Source: an uncultured Verrucomicrobia subdivision 3 bacterium
GTDB taxonomy: Bacteria; Verrucomicrobiota; Verrucomicrobiia; Limisphaerales; UBA11358
Reading direction: 5' to 3'
DNA length: 64,000 bases
Assembly: GCA_903858275.1 (NCBI GenBank)
Contig: CAIOIC010000126.1
Span: 53,082 to 117,081, forward strand
Numbering within the stretch: the stretch's first letter is position 1; every line of letters begins with the position of its first letter. The position numbers and the translations under genes are program-made. Below the pieces are notes generated by a model, which had not been told where the DNA came from, made no database searches, and worked only from the letters and a program-made list of their open reading frames with translations. Of this stretch, positions 36,649-45,587 are shown one piece after another.

Positions 36649-39100
36649 TTTCGCGCGGCTGTATCCGGCCGGCGTGGCGTGCGGTTTCACCCGCGCTGTC
36701 AAAGTGTTGTCCATCCATCGTCCGCACCTTCCAACCGCGTTTGTCGGTCACGATTTTCACCGCCCCGGTGTTGCGCGTATAAAGCACGGGAATCCCCGTT
36801 TGTTCCAGGCGTTCCTGCAAGGCGCGACTGGCGCGCCGCAGCGCCGGGAATTGCGAGTCGGCGACGATGACGAGCTTGGGCTGGATTCTTTCCAGCAGCC
36901 CGTCGCTGATCGGCTGCGATTTTTGCGGCAAGCCCGTTATCACAATGTCTGCGCGCAGATCGTTGGTTTGGTTGATGAGAATTTCCTGTCCCGGCCGCCC
37001 CAGGTCGGACAGGAGCAACATCGTTGCGCCGGGAAGCTCGCCTTTTAACACGAGTGAATTATCGTCAGCCTGGGGGAAATGATGGGTGGCGGCCGGATAT
37101 AGAACCTGCCAGTTGCCGATCGCGCCGCCGCGTTCCACGACTTGGTGGCGATGCGGGTGCTGGTCAATTTCGGCAAGCGTTTGCCGGTAGGTGGCGGACC
37201 TAAAACGCACCGGGCTGGTGAAAATTTCATCCACGGAAAACATCGCCCCCACCGCCAGCGCTCCGCCCGTGTCGCGCAAATCGCCATGGGTGAGCGCGAG
37301 CCGGGACAGATGGTTTATGCCCTGCGCATGGAGGAATGGCTGGGTGATGAATTCCACGGATTTGGTGTCGCCGCAATCCACGAGCAGGGGGTTGGCGGAT
37401 TTGCCATCCTGAATGAACACGGCATGGCCGCCATTAAGGGGGAGGACGGTGAGCGTGGTGATTTGCCGGGATTCCTGCCCGCGCCAGCCATAAAATGCGG
37501 CGATGAGGGCCACGCCAATGGTCGTCGGCACCCGCCATTTCTTCTGGAACGCCGCGCCGGACAGCACCGCCAGCAGCGCGCTGTAATAGATTACGAAGTC
37601 CGCCGCCGTCGGGCCGCGGACATAGAAAAAGGCGTGCGGCAATTTAATCACGGCATGGCTGATGGCGACCATCAGTTTCATCCAGAGCCAGCCGCTGTGG
37701 TTGAAAAGTTCGGTCGCCCACGGCAGCCAGTCGCCGCCGACCAGGCTGCCGAGATTGCACGCGAGGGCGGCGCTGCTCAGCGGCACGACGAGCAGATTGG
37801 CCAGTAGTGTGACGGGGCTGAACAGGTGGAAATAATATGCGCACAGCGGCCAGGATCCGAGCCACGCGGCGAAAGAAACCGCCATGGGGGTCAATACCAC
37901 TCGTCCCATGGCGTTCAGCCACCGTCGCCAGGGGGGAATCAATTTTCGCGGAAGCAGCGGGTCGGTGGCCAGCAGCCGGTCGCGCACTTTTTCCAGCGGC
38001 GGCATGAACAGCGCGATGCTCAATACGACGAAGAACGAAAGCTGGAAGCTGGCTTGAAACAGTTGCCGCGGATCCATCACCAAAATGATGAGCCCGGCCG
38101 CCGCGAGGGAATTGAGCAGGTCGCTCGGCCGCTTCAGCATCCAGCCGCCGATGACCACGGTCATCATGATGGTTGAGCGGATAGCGGAGGGTTGCCAGCC
38201 GGTCGCCGCCGTGTAAAACCAGATGAGCGGGATGATGACCACGCCGCACCCGAAGCGCGGGAACTGTACCGCGCGCAATATGGCGACGAGAATGCCGGCG
38301 ATCAGGGCGATGTGTAATCCGGATATCGCGAAAATATGCATCGTTCCCGACTGCATGAACGGCGCGGAAACTTCACTCGTCAGCGCCGGCCGCCAGCCGA
38401 GTGTCATCGCCCAGAGCAGTTTCAGCGGCTCGTCCACCTCCGGCAGTCCTCGCGCCAGCGTGGCCTGCGACCAGGCGAGAAAACGATCGCTCACCGGCGG
38501 CACGGTGTTCGTGGAAAGCAGCTTCCAGTCTCCCGGCGAATCGGTTTTTAAGGAGAAATATATTCCCTGACGGCGCAGATAAGTGCGGTAATCGAGCAAA
38601 CCCTCCGCCACAGGCACGGGTGGCTGGGCGATGATGCCGGTGATTTCCACTTCCTGCCCGGCGAAAAATCCGGCGGGCAGCATTCCCGGCGTGGTTATGA
38701 TGATTTGCCCGCTGGCGGGCTGCCAGTGGGTGCCTCGGGCCAGCCCGGTGACCTCCAGCCTCGCCAGTGTGCGCCAGGCTTCCACCTCATCGCGGACATA
38801 CACGCGCTGGCTGGGAGTCTCCGCCAGTTGGCCGCGCACGCTGACCAGTGCTGGTTCATCCGGCAATAATTTCCGCAATTCCTGCGGCGAGATGATTTGG
38901 GTTTGGATGGCAAAATTGGTCAAGCCGGCGAGCGCCAGCAACGGCCAGATAAAAATCCCGCGAAACCGTTCCAGGAACAGGGTCGCGCCGACGAGGAAAA
39001 ATGCCGCGCCCAACAGCAGGGCGGGCGGCGGTTGCAAGCATAGTCCCAGCAGCAAGCCGGCGGCGTAAACGAGAACGACGCTGACCAGTGGGCGGTTCAT
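36620..39100 (-). CDS. comEC: ComEC/Rec2-family DNA uptake membrane protein
   Basis: The 826-residue protein has N-terminal membrane helices, a DUF4131-type OB region (about 90-190), the competence domain with many helices (HIFAISGLHIALIAGIL near 265), and a C-terminal metallo-beta-lactamase-like domain (about 560-800). There the usual HxDxDH motif reads THGDLRDTGG, so the second metal site seems altered. ComEC passes single-stranded DNA through the inner membrane during transformation. The ATG at 39100 lies two bases after the VanZ-like stop; a longer open frame upstream overlaps that gene and is not used. Confidence 0.88.
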   Translation of the reverse strand: MNRPLVSVVLVYAAGLLLGLCLQPPPALLLGAAFFLVGATLFLERFRGIFIWPLLALAGLTNFAIQTQIISPQELRKLLPDEPALVSVRGQLAETPSQRVYVRDEVEAWRTLARLEVTGLARGTHWQPASGQIIITTPGMLPAGFFAGQEVEITGIIAQPPVPVAEGLLDYRTYLRRQGIYFSLKTDSPGDWKLLSTNTVPPVSDRFLAWSQATLARGLPEVDEPLKLLWAMTLGWRPALTSEVSAPFMQSGTMHIFAISGLHIALIAGILVAILRAVQFPRFGCGVVIIPLIWFYTAATGWQPSAIRSTIMMTVVIGGWMLKRPSDLLNSLAAAGLIILVMDPRQLFQASFQLSFFVVLSIALFMPPLEKVRDRLLATDPLLPRKLIPPWRRWLNAMGRVVLTPMAVSFAAWLGSWPLCAYYFHLFSPVTLLANLLVVPLSSAALACNLGSLVGGDWLPWATELFNHSGWLWMKLMVAISHAVIKLPHAFFYVRGPTAADFVIYYSALLAVLSGAAFQKKWRVPTTIGVALIAAFYGWRGQESRQITTLTVLPLNGGHAVFIQDGKSANPLLVDCGDTKSVEFITQPFLHAQGINHLSRLALTHGDLRDTGGALAVGAMFSVDEIFTSPVRFRSATYRQTLAEIDQHPHRHQVVERGGAIGNWQVLYPAATHHFPQADDNSLVLKGELPGATMLLLSDLGRPGQEILINQTNDLRADIVITGLPQKSQPISDGLLERIQPKLVIVADSQFPALRRASRALQERLEQTGIPVLYTRNTGAVKIVTDKRGWKVRTMDGQHFDSAGETARHAGRIQPREITAASPAPE

Positions 39101-39102
39101 TC

Positions 39103-39561
39103 CTACCAGCGTTTGAAGATTTTGCCGAGCAGCCACAGCAGCAGCAGCCCCGCCGCGCCGCCGAGGGTGTCTATGCATACGTCCGAGACCTGCCCGGTGC
39201 GCAGCGGCACGAATACCTGATGCAACTCGTCGCTGGCGGAGTAAAGAAAGACGATGGCCAGCGCCAATCTCGCCTCCGGCCAGCGCCATGGACGGGTGTC
39301 GGCTTTTTGCGGTTGCCGGATGGCGCGCCAGAGCAGCAGGGCGAGCACGGCGTATTCGCTCAAGTGCCCGCCTTTGCGGGCGAGGTAGTGGAGGGTTTCA
39401 ACCGATTCCTGCGACATCCAAGGAAACAGCCAGTGGAGCAAGGGAACAATTATTCTCGACGAGTGCTTGTAGGACTGACCGTCGCCGGAGGCGGAAAAAA
39501 TTAAAATCATCCACAGCGCCACCGGCAGCCAGTATTTTAGAAATGTCTTGAGCCTAGGCAC
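39103..39561 (-). CDS. VanZ-like membrane protein
   Basis: The 152-residue protein has four predicted helices (about 10-24, 60-80, 95-110, 128-148) and the VanZ-family residues RKGGHLSEYAVLALL and SASDELHQVFVPLRTG. VanZ-like proteins are linked to teicoplanin resistance in enterococci but are widespread with unknown roles. It precedes comEC with a two-base gap and is probably co-transcribed. It starts at GTG (39561). Confidence 0.78.
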   Translation of the reverse strand: MPRLKTFLKYWLPVALWMILIFSASGDGQSYKHSSRIIVPLLHWLFPWMSQESVETLHYLARKGGHLSEYAVLALLLWRAIRQPQKADTRPWRWPEARLALAIVFLYSASDELHQVFVPLRTGQVSDVCIDTLGGAAGLLLLWLLGKIFKRW

Positions 39562-39675
39562 GCCTGATGAAAGCGGGATTCCCTCCGCGCGGCAATCCGA
39601 AACTGACTGGTCTGGCAGTCACGTCGCGCCTTTGCCATTGCCAAGTCGCGGTGGATTTGGCACAGAAATGCCCCG

Positions 39676-41190
39676 ATGAAAAATATTTTTGTCAGTTTGC
39701 TGCTGGCGCTGGTGCCGGCGGGAGTTCGCGCGGCGCTGCCGACGCCGGACTTGGTGGCACAAATCCACTTTGCCGGCGCGCAGAAAATTTCTGCCGCCAA
39801 AGATTTCAATGCGTTCACAAACGAATTCTGTTCAGCCGAGGCACTGGTGTTGCGGGCGCATACGGCGGACAAAGTGTCGGCGTGGCTGGCCGGCTGGCTG
39901 CAAACCAATGTCGGTGTGGCGGCGCCTTCGGGCGCCATAAAACTGCGGCCGCTGCTGGATGACTTGCAAACCGCTGAATGGTTTCTGGAAGCGCGGGCGG
40001 GCGCAAACCAAAAACCGGAGGTAGCCGTCGCCATCAAGCTTGGCGGCGAGCGCGCTCAACTCTGGCAGGCAAATCTGAAATTATTTTTTCCGGCGGCCAG
40101 TTTCAAAAACGCGAATGGTTGGCTCTTTTTTGAATCTGGCACCGGAGTTGGTAAACTGGCGGACGGGCTGGCACGGAAAACTTCCGCCAGCGATGCCGCC
40201 TGGCTGTCGGTGGACGTGAACTGGCCGCGCCTCGCGCAGTGGTATCCGCAGTTGAAGGAGCTTGGCCTGCCGGAAACGCAGTTCGCGGTTACCGCGCCGG
40301 ACGATAATTTGCGGATTACCGGCAAATTTTTATTTCCCGAAAAACTTACGTTGAATCTGGAGCCGTGGCAAGTGCCGACGAACACGCTGCATCCGCCGTT
40401 TGTCAGCTTTACCGCCGTGCGCGGATTCGCCGCCTGGCTCCAGGCGCAGTCGTGGGCGCTCCCTTATAAAATCCTGCCCGCGCCCAATCAGGCGTTTGTC
40501 TGGGCGCTGCCGCAGATTCCGTATCAGACATTCGCCGCCGCTCCGGTGGCGGATGCGACGAACGGATTGGCGCAGACATACACCAATTTGCAGGCGGCGC
40601 TGGATCGGCAAAAGGCGTCGGGAAAATCCGTAATGCCGCTCACTCTGGAAAGGGCGAACAACACTCTCTCCTTGACGGGCGTGCCTTTTGTCGCGCCTTA
40701 CCTCCAGTCGGTTCGCGAGCCGGCCGGCCAGTTCCTGTTGGCCGGCGCCTTTCCCAACACGCCGCGCGGCAAGCCGCTGCCGGTGGAGTTGTCCCAGCGG
40801 CTGGCTCAAAACCATCTGGTGCTTTATCACTGGGAAATCACCGCCGAGCGTCTGCCGCAGGCGTTGAACTTGAGCCAACTCGGGCTGCTGATGACCTCGC
40901 ACCGGCAACTGGGTGGCGAAACCGCCTCGCAAAAGTGGATTCAAAAAATCGCCCCCAAGCTGGGCAATACCGTCACGGAAATTTCCCAGAGCGGACCGGC
41001 GGAAATGACGTTCACGCGCAAGTCAGCCGGCGTTTTCACGGCGGTGGAACTGCTCGTGCTGGGCAACTGGCTGGAAGCGCCCGATTTTCCCGGCTTTAAT
41101 TTGCAGTTGCCGCCGCGTTCGAAAAACCTGAGGCGTCTGCATCCCGTGCCGGCTCCGTTGTCGGTGCCGGCACCGGCGCCCGCGAAATAA
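39676..41190 (+). CDS. Exported protein of unknown function
   Basis: The 504-residue protein has a signal peptide (about 1-19) and no motif I recognise. The body is mixed alpha/beta with repeated segments such as FTAVRGFAAWLQ and PDDNLRITGKFLF, and a Pro/Ala-rich tail (about 485-504). It lies just upstream of pdxJ (4 bases), so it may share the pdxJ-acpS transcript. It is likely a periplasmic or outer-membrane-associated protein of this lineage. The gene is well supported by its length and signal peptide. Confidence 0.75.
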   Translation: MKNIFVSLLLALVPAGVRAALPTPDLVAQIHFAGAQKISAAKDFNAFTNEFCSAEALVLRAHTADKVSAWLAGWLQTNVGVAAPSGAIKLRPLLDDLQTAEWFLEARAGANQKPEVAVAIKLGGERAQLWQANLKLFFPAASFKNANGWLFFESGTGVGKLADGLARKTSASDAAWLSVDVNWPRLAQWYPQLKELGLPETQFAVTAPDDNLRITGKFLFPEKLTLNLEPWQVPTNTLHPPFVSFTAVRGFAAWLQAQSWALPYKILPAPNQAFVWALPQIPYQTFAAAPVADATNGLAQTYTNLQAALDRQKASGKSVMPLTLERANNTLSLTGVPFVAPYLQSVREPAGQFLLAGAFPNTPRGKPLPVELSQRLAQNHLVLYHWEITAERLPQALNLSQLGLLMTSHRQLGGETASQKWIQKIAPKLGNTVTEISQSGPAEMTFTRKSAGVFTAVELLVLGNWLEAPDFPGFNLQLPPRSKNLRRLHPVPAPLSVPAPAPAK

Positions 41191-41194
41191 TTGC

Positions 41195-41947
41195 ATGCTC
41201 AAACTCGGCGTCAACATCGACCACGTCGCCACCATCCGCGAGGCGCGTTACCGCGGCCTCGGCCACGGCGAACCGTGTCCCGTCGTGGCGGCGCTGGCCG
41301 CCGAAGCGGCGGGGGCGCACGGCATCACGGCGCATCTGCGCGAGGATCGCCGGCACATTCAGGACCGGGATATCTGGGCGTTGCGGGAGCAAATTAAAAC
41401 GCGGTTGAATCTGGAAATGGCGAACGCGCCGGAAATTGTTTCCATCGCGCTGAAATTGAAGCCGGAAATCGTCTGCATCGTGCCGGAGCGGCGGTTGGAA
41501 GTGACGACGGAAGGTGGACTGGATGTGGTCACCGCCGAGAAAGCTTTGACGGAGACGTGCCGCAAAATGAAAGACGCCGGCATCGAGGTGAGTTTATTTG
41601 TCGCGCCGGAAGCGGAGCAGATCGCCGCGAGCGCGCGGGTCGGGGCGCAGTTCATTGAATTGCACACGGGTAAATTTGCGGAGGATTTTTACAGAGCGGA
41701 AAGCGGAAAGCGGAAAGCGGAAACAGAATTACAACGGCTCATTGCCGGCGCGAAACAGGCGCACGCGCTGGGCTTGCGGGTGAATGCCGGCCACGGTTTG
41801 AATTGCAAAAACCTGCCAGCCCTCTTTGCCGTGCCGCATCTGGTGGAACTGAACATCGGCCACCGCCTCGTGGGTCGCGCGGTATTTGTCGGGATGGAAA
41901 ACGCGGTGCGCGAAATGCTGGCGGTGATGAAAAATTATCCCGCATGA
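41195..41947 (+). CDS. pdxJ: Pyridoxine 5'-phosphate synthase
   Basis: The 250-residue protein shows the PdxJ marks LGVNIDHVATIREAR, ITAHLREDRRHI, IVPERR and VNAGHGLN near the C-terminus. PdxJ condenses deoxyxylulose 5-phosphate with 3-amino-2-oxopropyl phosphate in the deoxyxylulose-dependent vitamin B6 pathway. Four perfect 7-base AGCGGAA units at 41695-41722 add or replace residues about 167-177 in frame. acpS overlaps its stop by ATGA, the same gene pair as in E. coli. Confidence 0.95.
   Translation: MLKLGVNIDHVATIREARYRGLGHGEPCPVVAALAAEAAGAHGITAHLREDRRHIQDRDIWALREQIKTRLNLEMANAPEIVSIALKLKPEIVCIVPERRLEVTTEGGLDVVTAEKALTETCRKMKDAGIEVSLFVAPEAEQIAASARVGAQFIELHTGKFAEDFYRAESGKRKAETELQRLIAGAKQAHALGLRVNAGHGLNCKNLPALFAVPHLVELNIGHRLVGRAVFVGMENAVREMLAVMKNYPA
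41695..41722. repeat. Four tandem AGCGGAA units inside pdxJ
   Basis: Four exact 7-base units stand in a row. They are read in frame as a Lys/Arg-rich stretch (SGKRKAE) between a conserved helix (HTGKFAEDFY) and the helix leading to VNAGHGLN. Seven is not a multiple of three, so unit number decides the frame; the current count keeps pdxJ open. Confidence 0.85.
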
Positions 41948-42321
41948 TTCTCGGCACCGGCATTGACATCATCGAGGTGGCGCGCATTGCATCCTCGTAT
42001 GAAAAATTTGGCGAGCGGTTTGTGAACCGCGTGTTGGTGGCGGATGAAATCGCCTACTGCCTATCGCACAAAAAGCCTGCGCCGTTTCTCGCGGTGCGAT
42101 TCGCGGCGAAGGAGGCCATTTCCAAGGCGTTCGGCACCGGCATCGGCGCGCAACTGGGCTGGCAGGACATGGAAATCCGCCGGAAGGAATCCGGCGAACC
42201 GTTCGTGGTCTTGCATGGCAAGGGCGCGGAACTGCTGGCGGCGCGCGGGGCGCAGCGGGTGCATGTCAGCTTGAGCCACACGGAACATTACGCGGCGGCC
42301 ACGGCGATTTTGGAGAGGTGA
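41944..42321 (+). CDS. acpS: Holo-[acyl-carrier-protein] synthase
   Basis: The 125-residue protein has the AcpS motifs GTGIDIIEVARI and FAAKEAISKAFGTGIG (metal- and CoA-binding Asp and Glu) and ends with VSLSHTEHYAAATAI. It moves phosphopantetheine from CoA to acyl carrier protein. Its ATG overlaps the pdxJ stop; an in-frame longer reading would begin inside pdxJ and is not used. Confidence 0.95.
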   Translation: MILGTGIDIIEVARIASSYEKFGERFVNRVLVADEIAYCLSHKKPAPFLAVRFAAKEAISKAFGTGIGAQLGWQDMEIRRKESGEPFVVLHGKGAELLAARGAQRVHVSLSHTEHYAAATAILER

Positions 42322-42415
42322 GCCGGAAAATATCTTTGCGAAAGCGGAACTGTGGCTTGCGTCGCGCCGCGATTCGGAGGTAATCTTTTTCTAACCTCAA
42401 ACAGGATATTATTTT

Positions 42416-43723
42416 ATGTCACAAACCGGCCGCCAATCGCTCAATCTCAGCAAAGTGCTCTGCGTCATCATGGGGGGTGGACAGGGCTCGCGCCTGTTTC
42501 CGCTGACGAAGGATCGCGCCAAGCCGGCGGTGCCGCTCGCGGGCAAATACCGCATCGTGGACATTCCGATCTCGAACTGCATCAATTCGCGCTTCCGCCG
42601 CATCTACATCCTGACGCAGTTCAATTCCACCTCGCTGCACAGCCATATTTCCCGCACTTACAAGTTCGACCAGTTTTCCTCCGGCTTCGTGGAAATTCTC
42701 GCGGCGCAGCAGACGTTCAACAACACGTCCTGGTATGAAGGCACGGCGGATGCGGTGCGGAAAAATTTGGTTCACTTCATGAACCATGATTTCGACTACC
42801 TGCTCATCCTGAGCGGCGACCAGTTGTATCGGATGGATTTTCAGGAAGTGGTCGAGCAGCACCGGGAAACCGGCGCCGACATCACCATCGCCACGCTGCC
42901 GGTGGGGCGCAGCGAGGCGGGGGCGCTGGGCATCATGCAGATTGACAGCGAGAAGCGCATCACGCGCTTCGTCGAAAAACCCAGGGATCCCGAGGTTCTC
43001 GACTCCCTCAAAATTTCGCCCGAGATGAATGCCCAGCTCGCCATTCCCGGCGGCCGTGAATCCTACCTCGCCTCAATGGGGATTTACGTTTTCAATCGCC
43101 AGGTCGTTGCCGATTTGCTGGACAACCCGCTTTCCGACTTCGGCAAGCACATCATTCCGCACGCCATCAACACCCACCGCGTTTTCTCCTACGTCTACCA
43201 GGGCTACTGGGAGGACATCGGCACCATCCGCAATTTCTTCGAGGCGAACCTCGATTTGGTCAGCGAACTTCCCCGCTTTAATTTCTTCGACATGAGCGCG
43301 CCGATTTTTTCCCGTCCGCGCTACCTGCCGGGTTCCAAGATCAACGGCGCGCAGATTGACCACGCTGTCATCTCCGATGGCTGCATCATTAACCGCGCCC
43401 GCATCAGCAACACCATTGTCGGCCTGCGCACCATCATCGGCGATGGCACGGAACTCAACCGCGTGGTCATCCTCGGTAGCGACTATTACGAATCGCAGGA
43501 ATCCGTGGAGCGGCACGAACGCGAAGGCGTTCCTCGCGTGGGCATCGGCGCGCATTGCAAAATTGACAATGCCATCATTGATAAAAACGCCCGCATCGGA
43601 AACAACGTGACGATTTCGCCCGCCGGGAAGCCCGAGAATGCCGACCATGAAAAATATTTCATCCGCGACGGCATTATCATCATCCCGAAGGATGCGGTGA
43701 TTCCGCACGGAACGGTGATCTGA
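42416..43723 (+). CDS. glgC: Glucose-1-phosphate adenylyltransferase
   Basis: The 435-residue protein has the nucleotidyltransferase start GGGQGSRLFPLTKDRAKPAV, then KYRIVDIPISNCINS, WYEGTADAVR, SGDQLYRMDF and a C-terminal left-handed beta-helix with hexapeptide-type repeats (about 300-430). It makes ADP-glucose for glycogen synthesis; no other glg gene is adjacent. An AGGA lies about ten bases before the ATG. A strong terminator follows its stop, so transcription probably ends there. Confidence 0.94.
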   Translation: MSQTGRQSLNLSKVLCVIMGGGQGSRLFPLTKDRAKPAVPLAGKYRIVDIPISNCINSRFRRIYILTQFNSTSLHSHISRTYKFDQFSSGFVEILAAQQTFNNTSWYEGTADAVRKNLVHFMNHDFDYLLILSGDQLYRMDFQEVVEQHRETGADITIATLPVGRSEAGALGIMQIDSEKRITRFVEKPRDPEVLDSLKISPEMNAQLAIPGGRESYLASMGIYVFNRQVVADLLDNPLSDFGKHIIPHAINTHRVFSYVYQGYWEDIGTIRNFFEANLDLVSELPRFNFFDMSAPIFSRPRYLPGSKINGAQIDHAVISDGCIINRARISNTIVGLRTIIGDGTELNRVVILGSDYYESQESVERHEREGVPRVGIGAHCKIDNAIIDKNARIGNNVTISPAGKPENADHEKYFIRDGIIIIPKDAVIPHGTVI

Positions 43724-43740
43724 AGAATTACGTTATCCCG

Positions 43741-43775
43741 CCGCCCCGCCGGAAACTGCGGGGCGGTTTTGTTTT
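43741..43775 (+). terminator. Intrinsic terminator after glgC
   Basis: CCGCCCCG (43741-43748) pairs perfectly with CGGGGCGG (43759-43766) across a ten-base loop and is followed by TTTTGTTTT. This is a classical rho-independent terminator on the plus strand and ends the glgC transcript just before the convergent SGNH gene. Confidence 0.85.
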
Positions 43776-43777
43776 CG

Positions 43778-45022
43778 TTACTTTGTTCCCGCCACCATGA
43801 AGTAGCCGATCAGTAGGCGGTTGCCGGTGCTGGTTTTATCGTGCTCCTCCAGCACCTTGATCTTCAGCGTGTGTTTGCCGGGCGCGAGGCCGCACGCGAG
43901 CAGTGTGTAGTGGTTGCGAGCAAAATAGGGCCCTGGCGCGGTGTCGGCCTTGCCGTGCTTGCTGCCTTTCGGGCCGCCGTAGCTTTTGTCAGCCGGCTCG
44001 TCATTTCCGTCGTCAATGGTCCACTCAAACTTGCCGCCGTCTTTCTGGACATTCTCGAACAGGCCGATGGCCGTGCCTTCAAATTCAAATTCCAGCAAAT
44101 CGCCCGCCTTGCGCGCGTTGATCGTGCCGTCCGCGTAGCGTTTCAGCAGAGCGTTCTTCTCGTCGTGCGGCAGCACTTCCCAGTCGCCGGCAAGTTTCGC
44201 CCTGCCCGGCGGCACGAGCCGCCCCGTGGCAAACTCATCCGTAACCAGCGGCGGCGGCAAGGTCGGCACCGGCGACGGCTTGGCGTTAACTTGCGTCTTG
44301 AGATACGCCAGAATGGTGTCGGTGTAGATCGTGTGGCCAAGCTCGTTTGGATGCACCGTGTCGCTGATGAATACCTGGCCAGTGGCCTTCCAGTTCAGCT
44401 TTGGATTCTTCAGTTGTTCCGCCGTCGGCTTGGGCAGGTCGGGGCGGCTGAGCGCGGCGACCAGCGGCGGTTGCAGGTCAATGTCGGGAATGTTGTAGTG
44501 CTTCGCCACCGCCGGATGGCTGACGCGTTTGCAGTTCAGGTCGCGGCTCGTGGTATAGACAAACACGATTTCCGGCTTGGTCGGCGACGCCCAGAGCTGG
44601 CGCACGATGCCTTCCATCGTCGCCTTGCGGAAATCGTTGGTCGGGCTGCCGTCATTGATGTTGAACTCCACAAACACCAGATCCGGCCGCTGCGCGATCA
44701 CCTCTGCGTTGCAGCGGAAAACCCCGAGGTCGCTGCCGGTGCCGCCGATGGCGGCGTTGATTTCGCGCACAGTCGCCTTGGGGAACGTCTCTTTGAACCA
44801 TTTGAAGGTCTTGACCCGCCAGCCTGGCGCGGCGGTGATGCTGCCGCCGAAGTAGGCGATGCCGACGGCCTCGCCGGCTTTGAGTTTTTCGAACACGCGC
44901 CCCAGCGTGCGGCGGGGCGCTTGAGCGTCACCCGCATCGGGCACGATGGGGTTGGGCATTTCGACGGCGAAGGCCGACAACCCGGCCAGTGACAGGAATG
45001 TGAGGAGCAGTATCCGTTTCAT
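43778..45022 (-). CDS. Secreted SGNH-type esterase
   Basis: The 414-residue protein has a signal peptide (about 1-19) and an SGNH hydrolase fold with the nucleophile in YFGGSITAA, an INAAIGGTGSDLG block, FVEFNINDG, and the Asp-His pair in SDTVHPNELGH. A C-terminal beta domain (about 250-410) follows. Enzymes of this type remove acetyl or other ester groups from plant polysaccharides. Its ATG overlaps the stop of the small upstream membrane gene (ATGA), so the two are coupled. Confidence 0.75.
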   Translation of the reverse strand: MKRILLLTFLSLAGLSAFAVEMPNPIVPDAGDAQAPRRTLGRVFEKLKAGEAVGIAYFGGSITAAPGWRVKTFKWFKETFPKATVREINAAIGGTGSDLGVFRCNAEVIAQRPDLVFVEFNINDGSPTNDFRKATMEGIVRQLWASPTKPEIVFVYTTSRDLNCKRVSHPAVAKHYNIPDIDLQPPLVAALSRPDLPKPTAEQLKNPKLNWKATGQVFISDTVHPNELGHTIYTDTILAYLKTQVNAKPSPVPTLPPPLVTDEFATGRLVPPGRAKLAGDWEVLPHDEKNALLKRYADGTINARKAGDLLEFEFEGTAIGLFENVQKDGGKFEWTIDDGNDEPADKSYGGPKGSKHGKADTAPGPYFARNHYTLLACGLAPGKHTLKIKVLEEHDKTSTGNRLLIGYFMVAGTK

Positions 45023-45405
45023 AAAATTAATTGGCTAGTAACACGAGAGTCCGACATTTGTTCGGCGATTAACTTTTCCATCTCTTGATTTACGGCGGGA
45101 CGATGTAGCCATCGCTCATAAATCAGCATCGGTGCACCGAATAGAACACCGCAAATCAAAAGCGACCAGCTAAAATCTATGCCGACCCACTCAGCAAGAG
45201 GTCTCGGAAGCCACATCGCAATCGGAAAGCAAACAATCGCTGCAAGGAGTGGATAAAGGATGAGTCGTGGAGCTCTCCTGTAAACTTGCTTGGTCAATTT
45301 GTCGATTTCGTCATCCGAACGACCACGGCAAATAGGTAAACTTCGGTATATTGGTCGGTTAATACGCATGCGGTTGCGCTGAACAGGATTTAAACCGCAG
45401 AGCAT
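45019..45405 (-). CDS. Small membrane protein, function unknown
   Basis: The frame of 128 codons encodes two hydrophobic helices (about 48-66 and 80-97) with a charged N-terminal part and tail. I recognise no family. Its DNA is more AT-rich than most neighbours. The stop overlaps the start of the SGNH esterase gene. A later Met (residue 13) could be the true start. Confidence 0.5.
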   Translation of the reverse strand: MLCGLNPVQRNRMRINRPIYRSLPICRGRSDDEIDKLTKQVYRRAPRLILYPLLAAIVCFPIAMWLPRPLAEWVGIDFSWSLLICGVLFGAPMLIYERWLHRPAVNQEMEKLIAEQMSDSRVTSQLIL

Positions 45406-45587
45406 CCACTGCCCTGCGCACGGCTGAATTGAATAGCTGCGGTGTGAATCATGAGTTTATGAAAGCGGACTGGTGAATCTTCATCAAGGAATATCATTAT
45501 CCAACTTCGTGGACCGCCGCCTAACGCCGCTGCTGCCGATGTGTCACCGTGATTTACTTTCCCGCGCGGCGCTGCTAATACTTCCGC

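Noticed and set aside
45355..45400. Stretch resembling a tRNA T arm
   Set aside because: The loop does not match TTCRA and no acceptor or anticodon stems could be paired around it.
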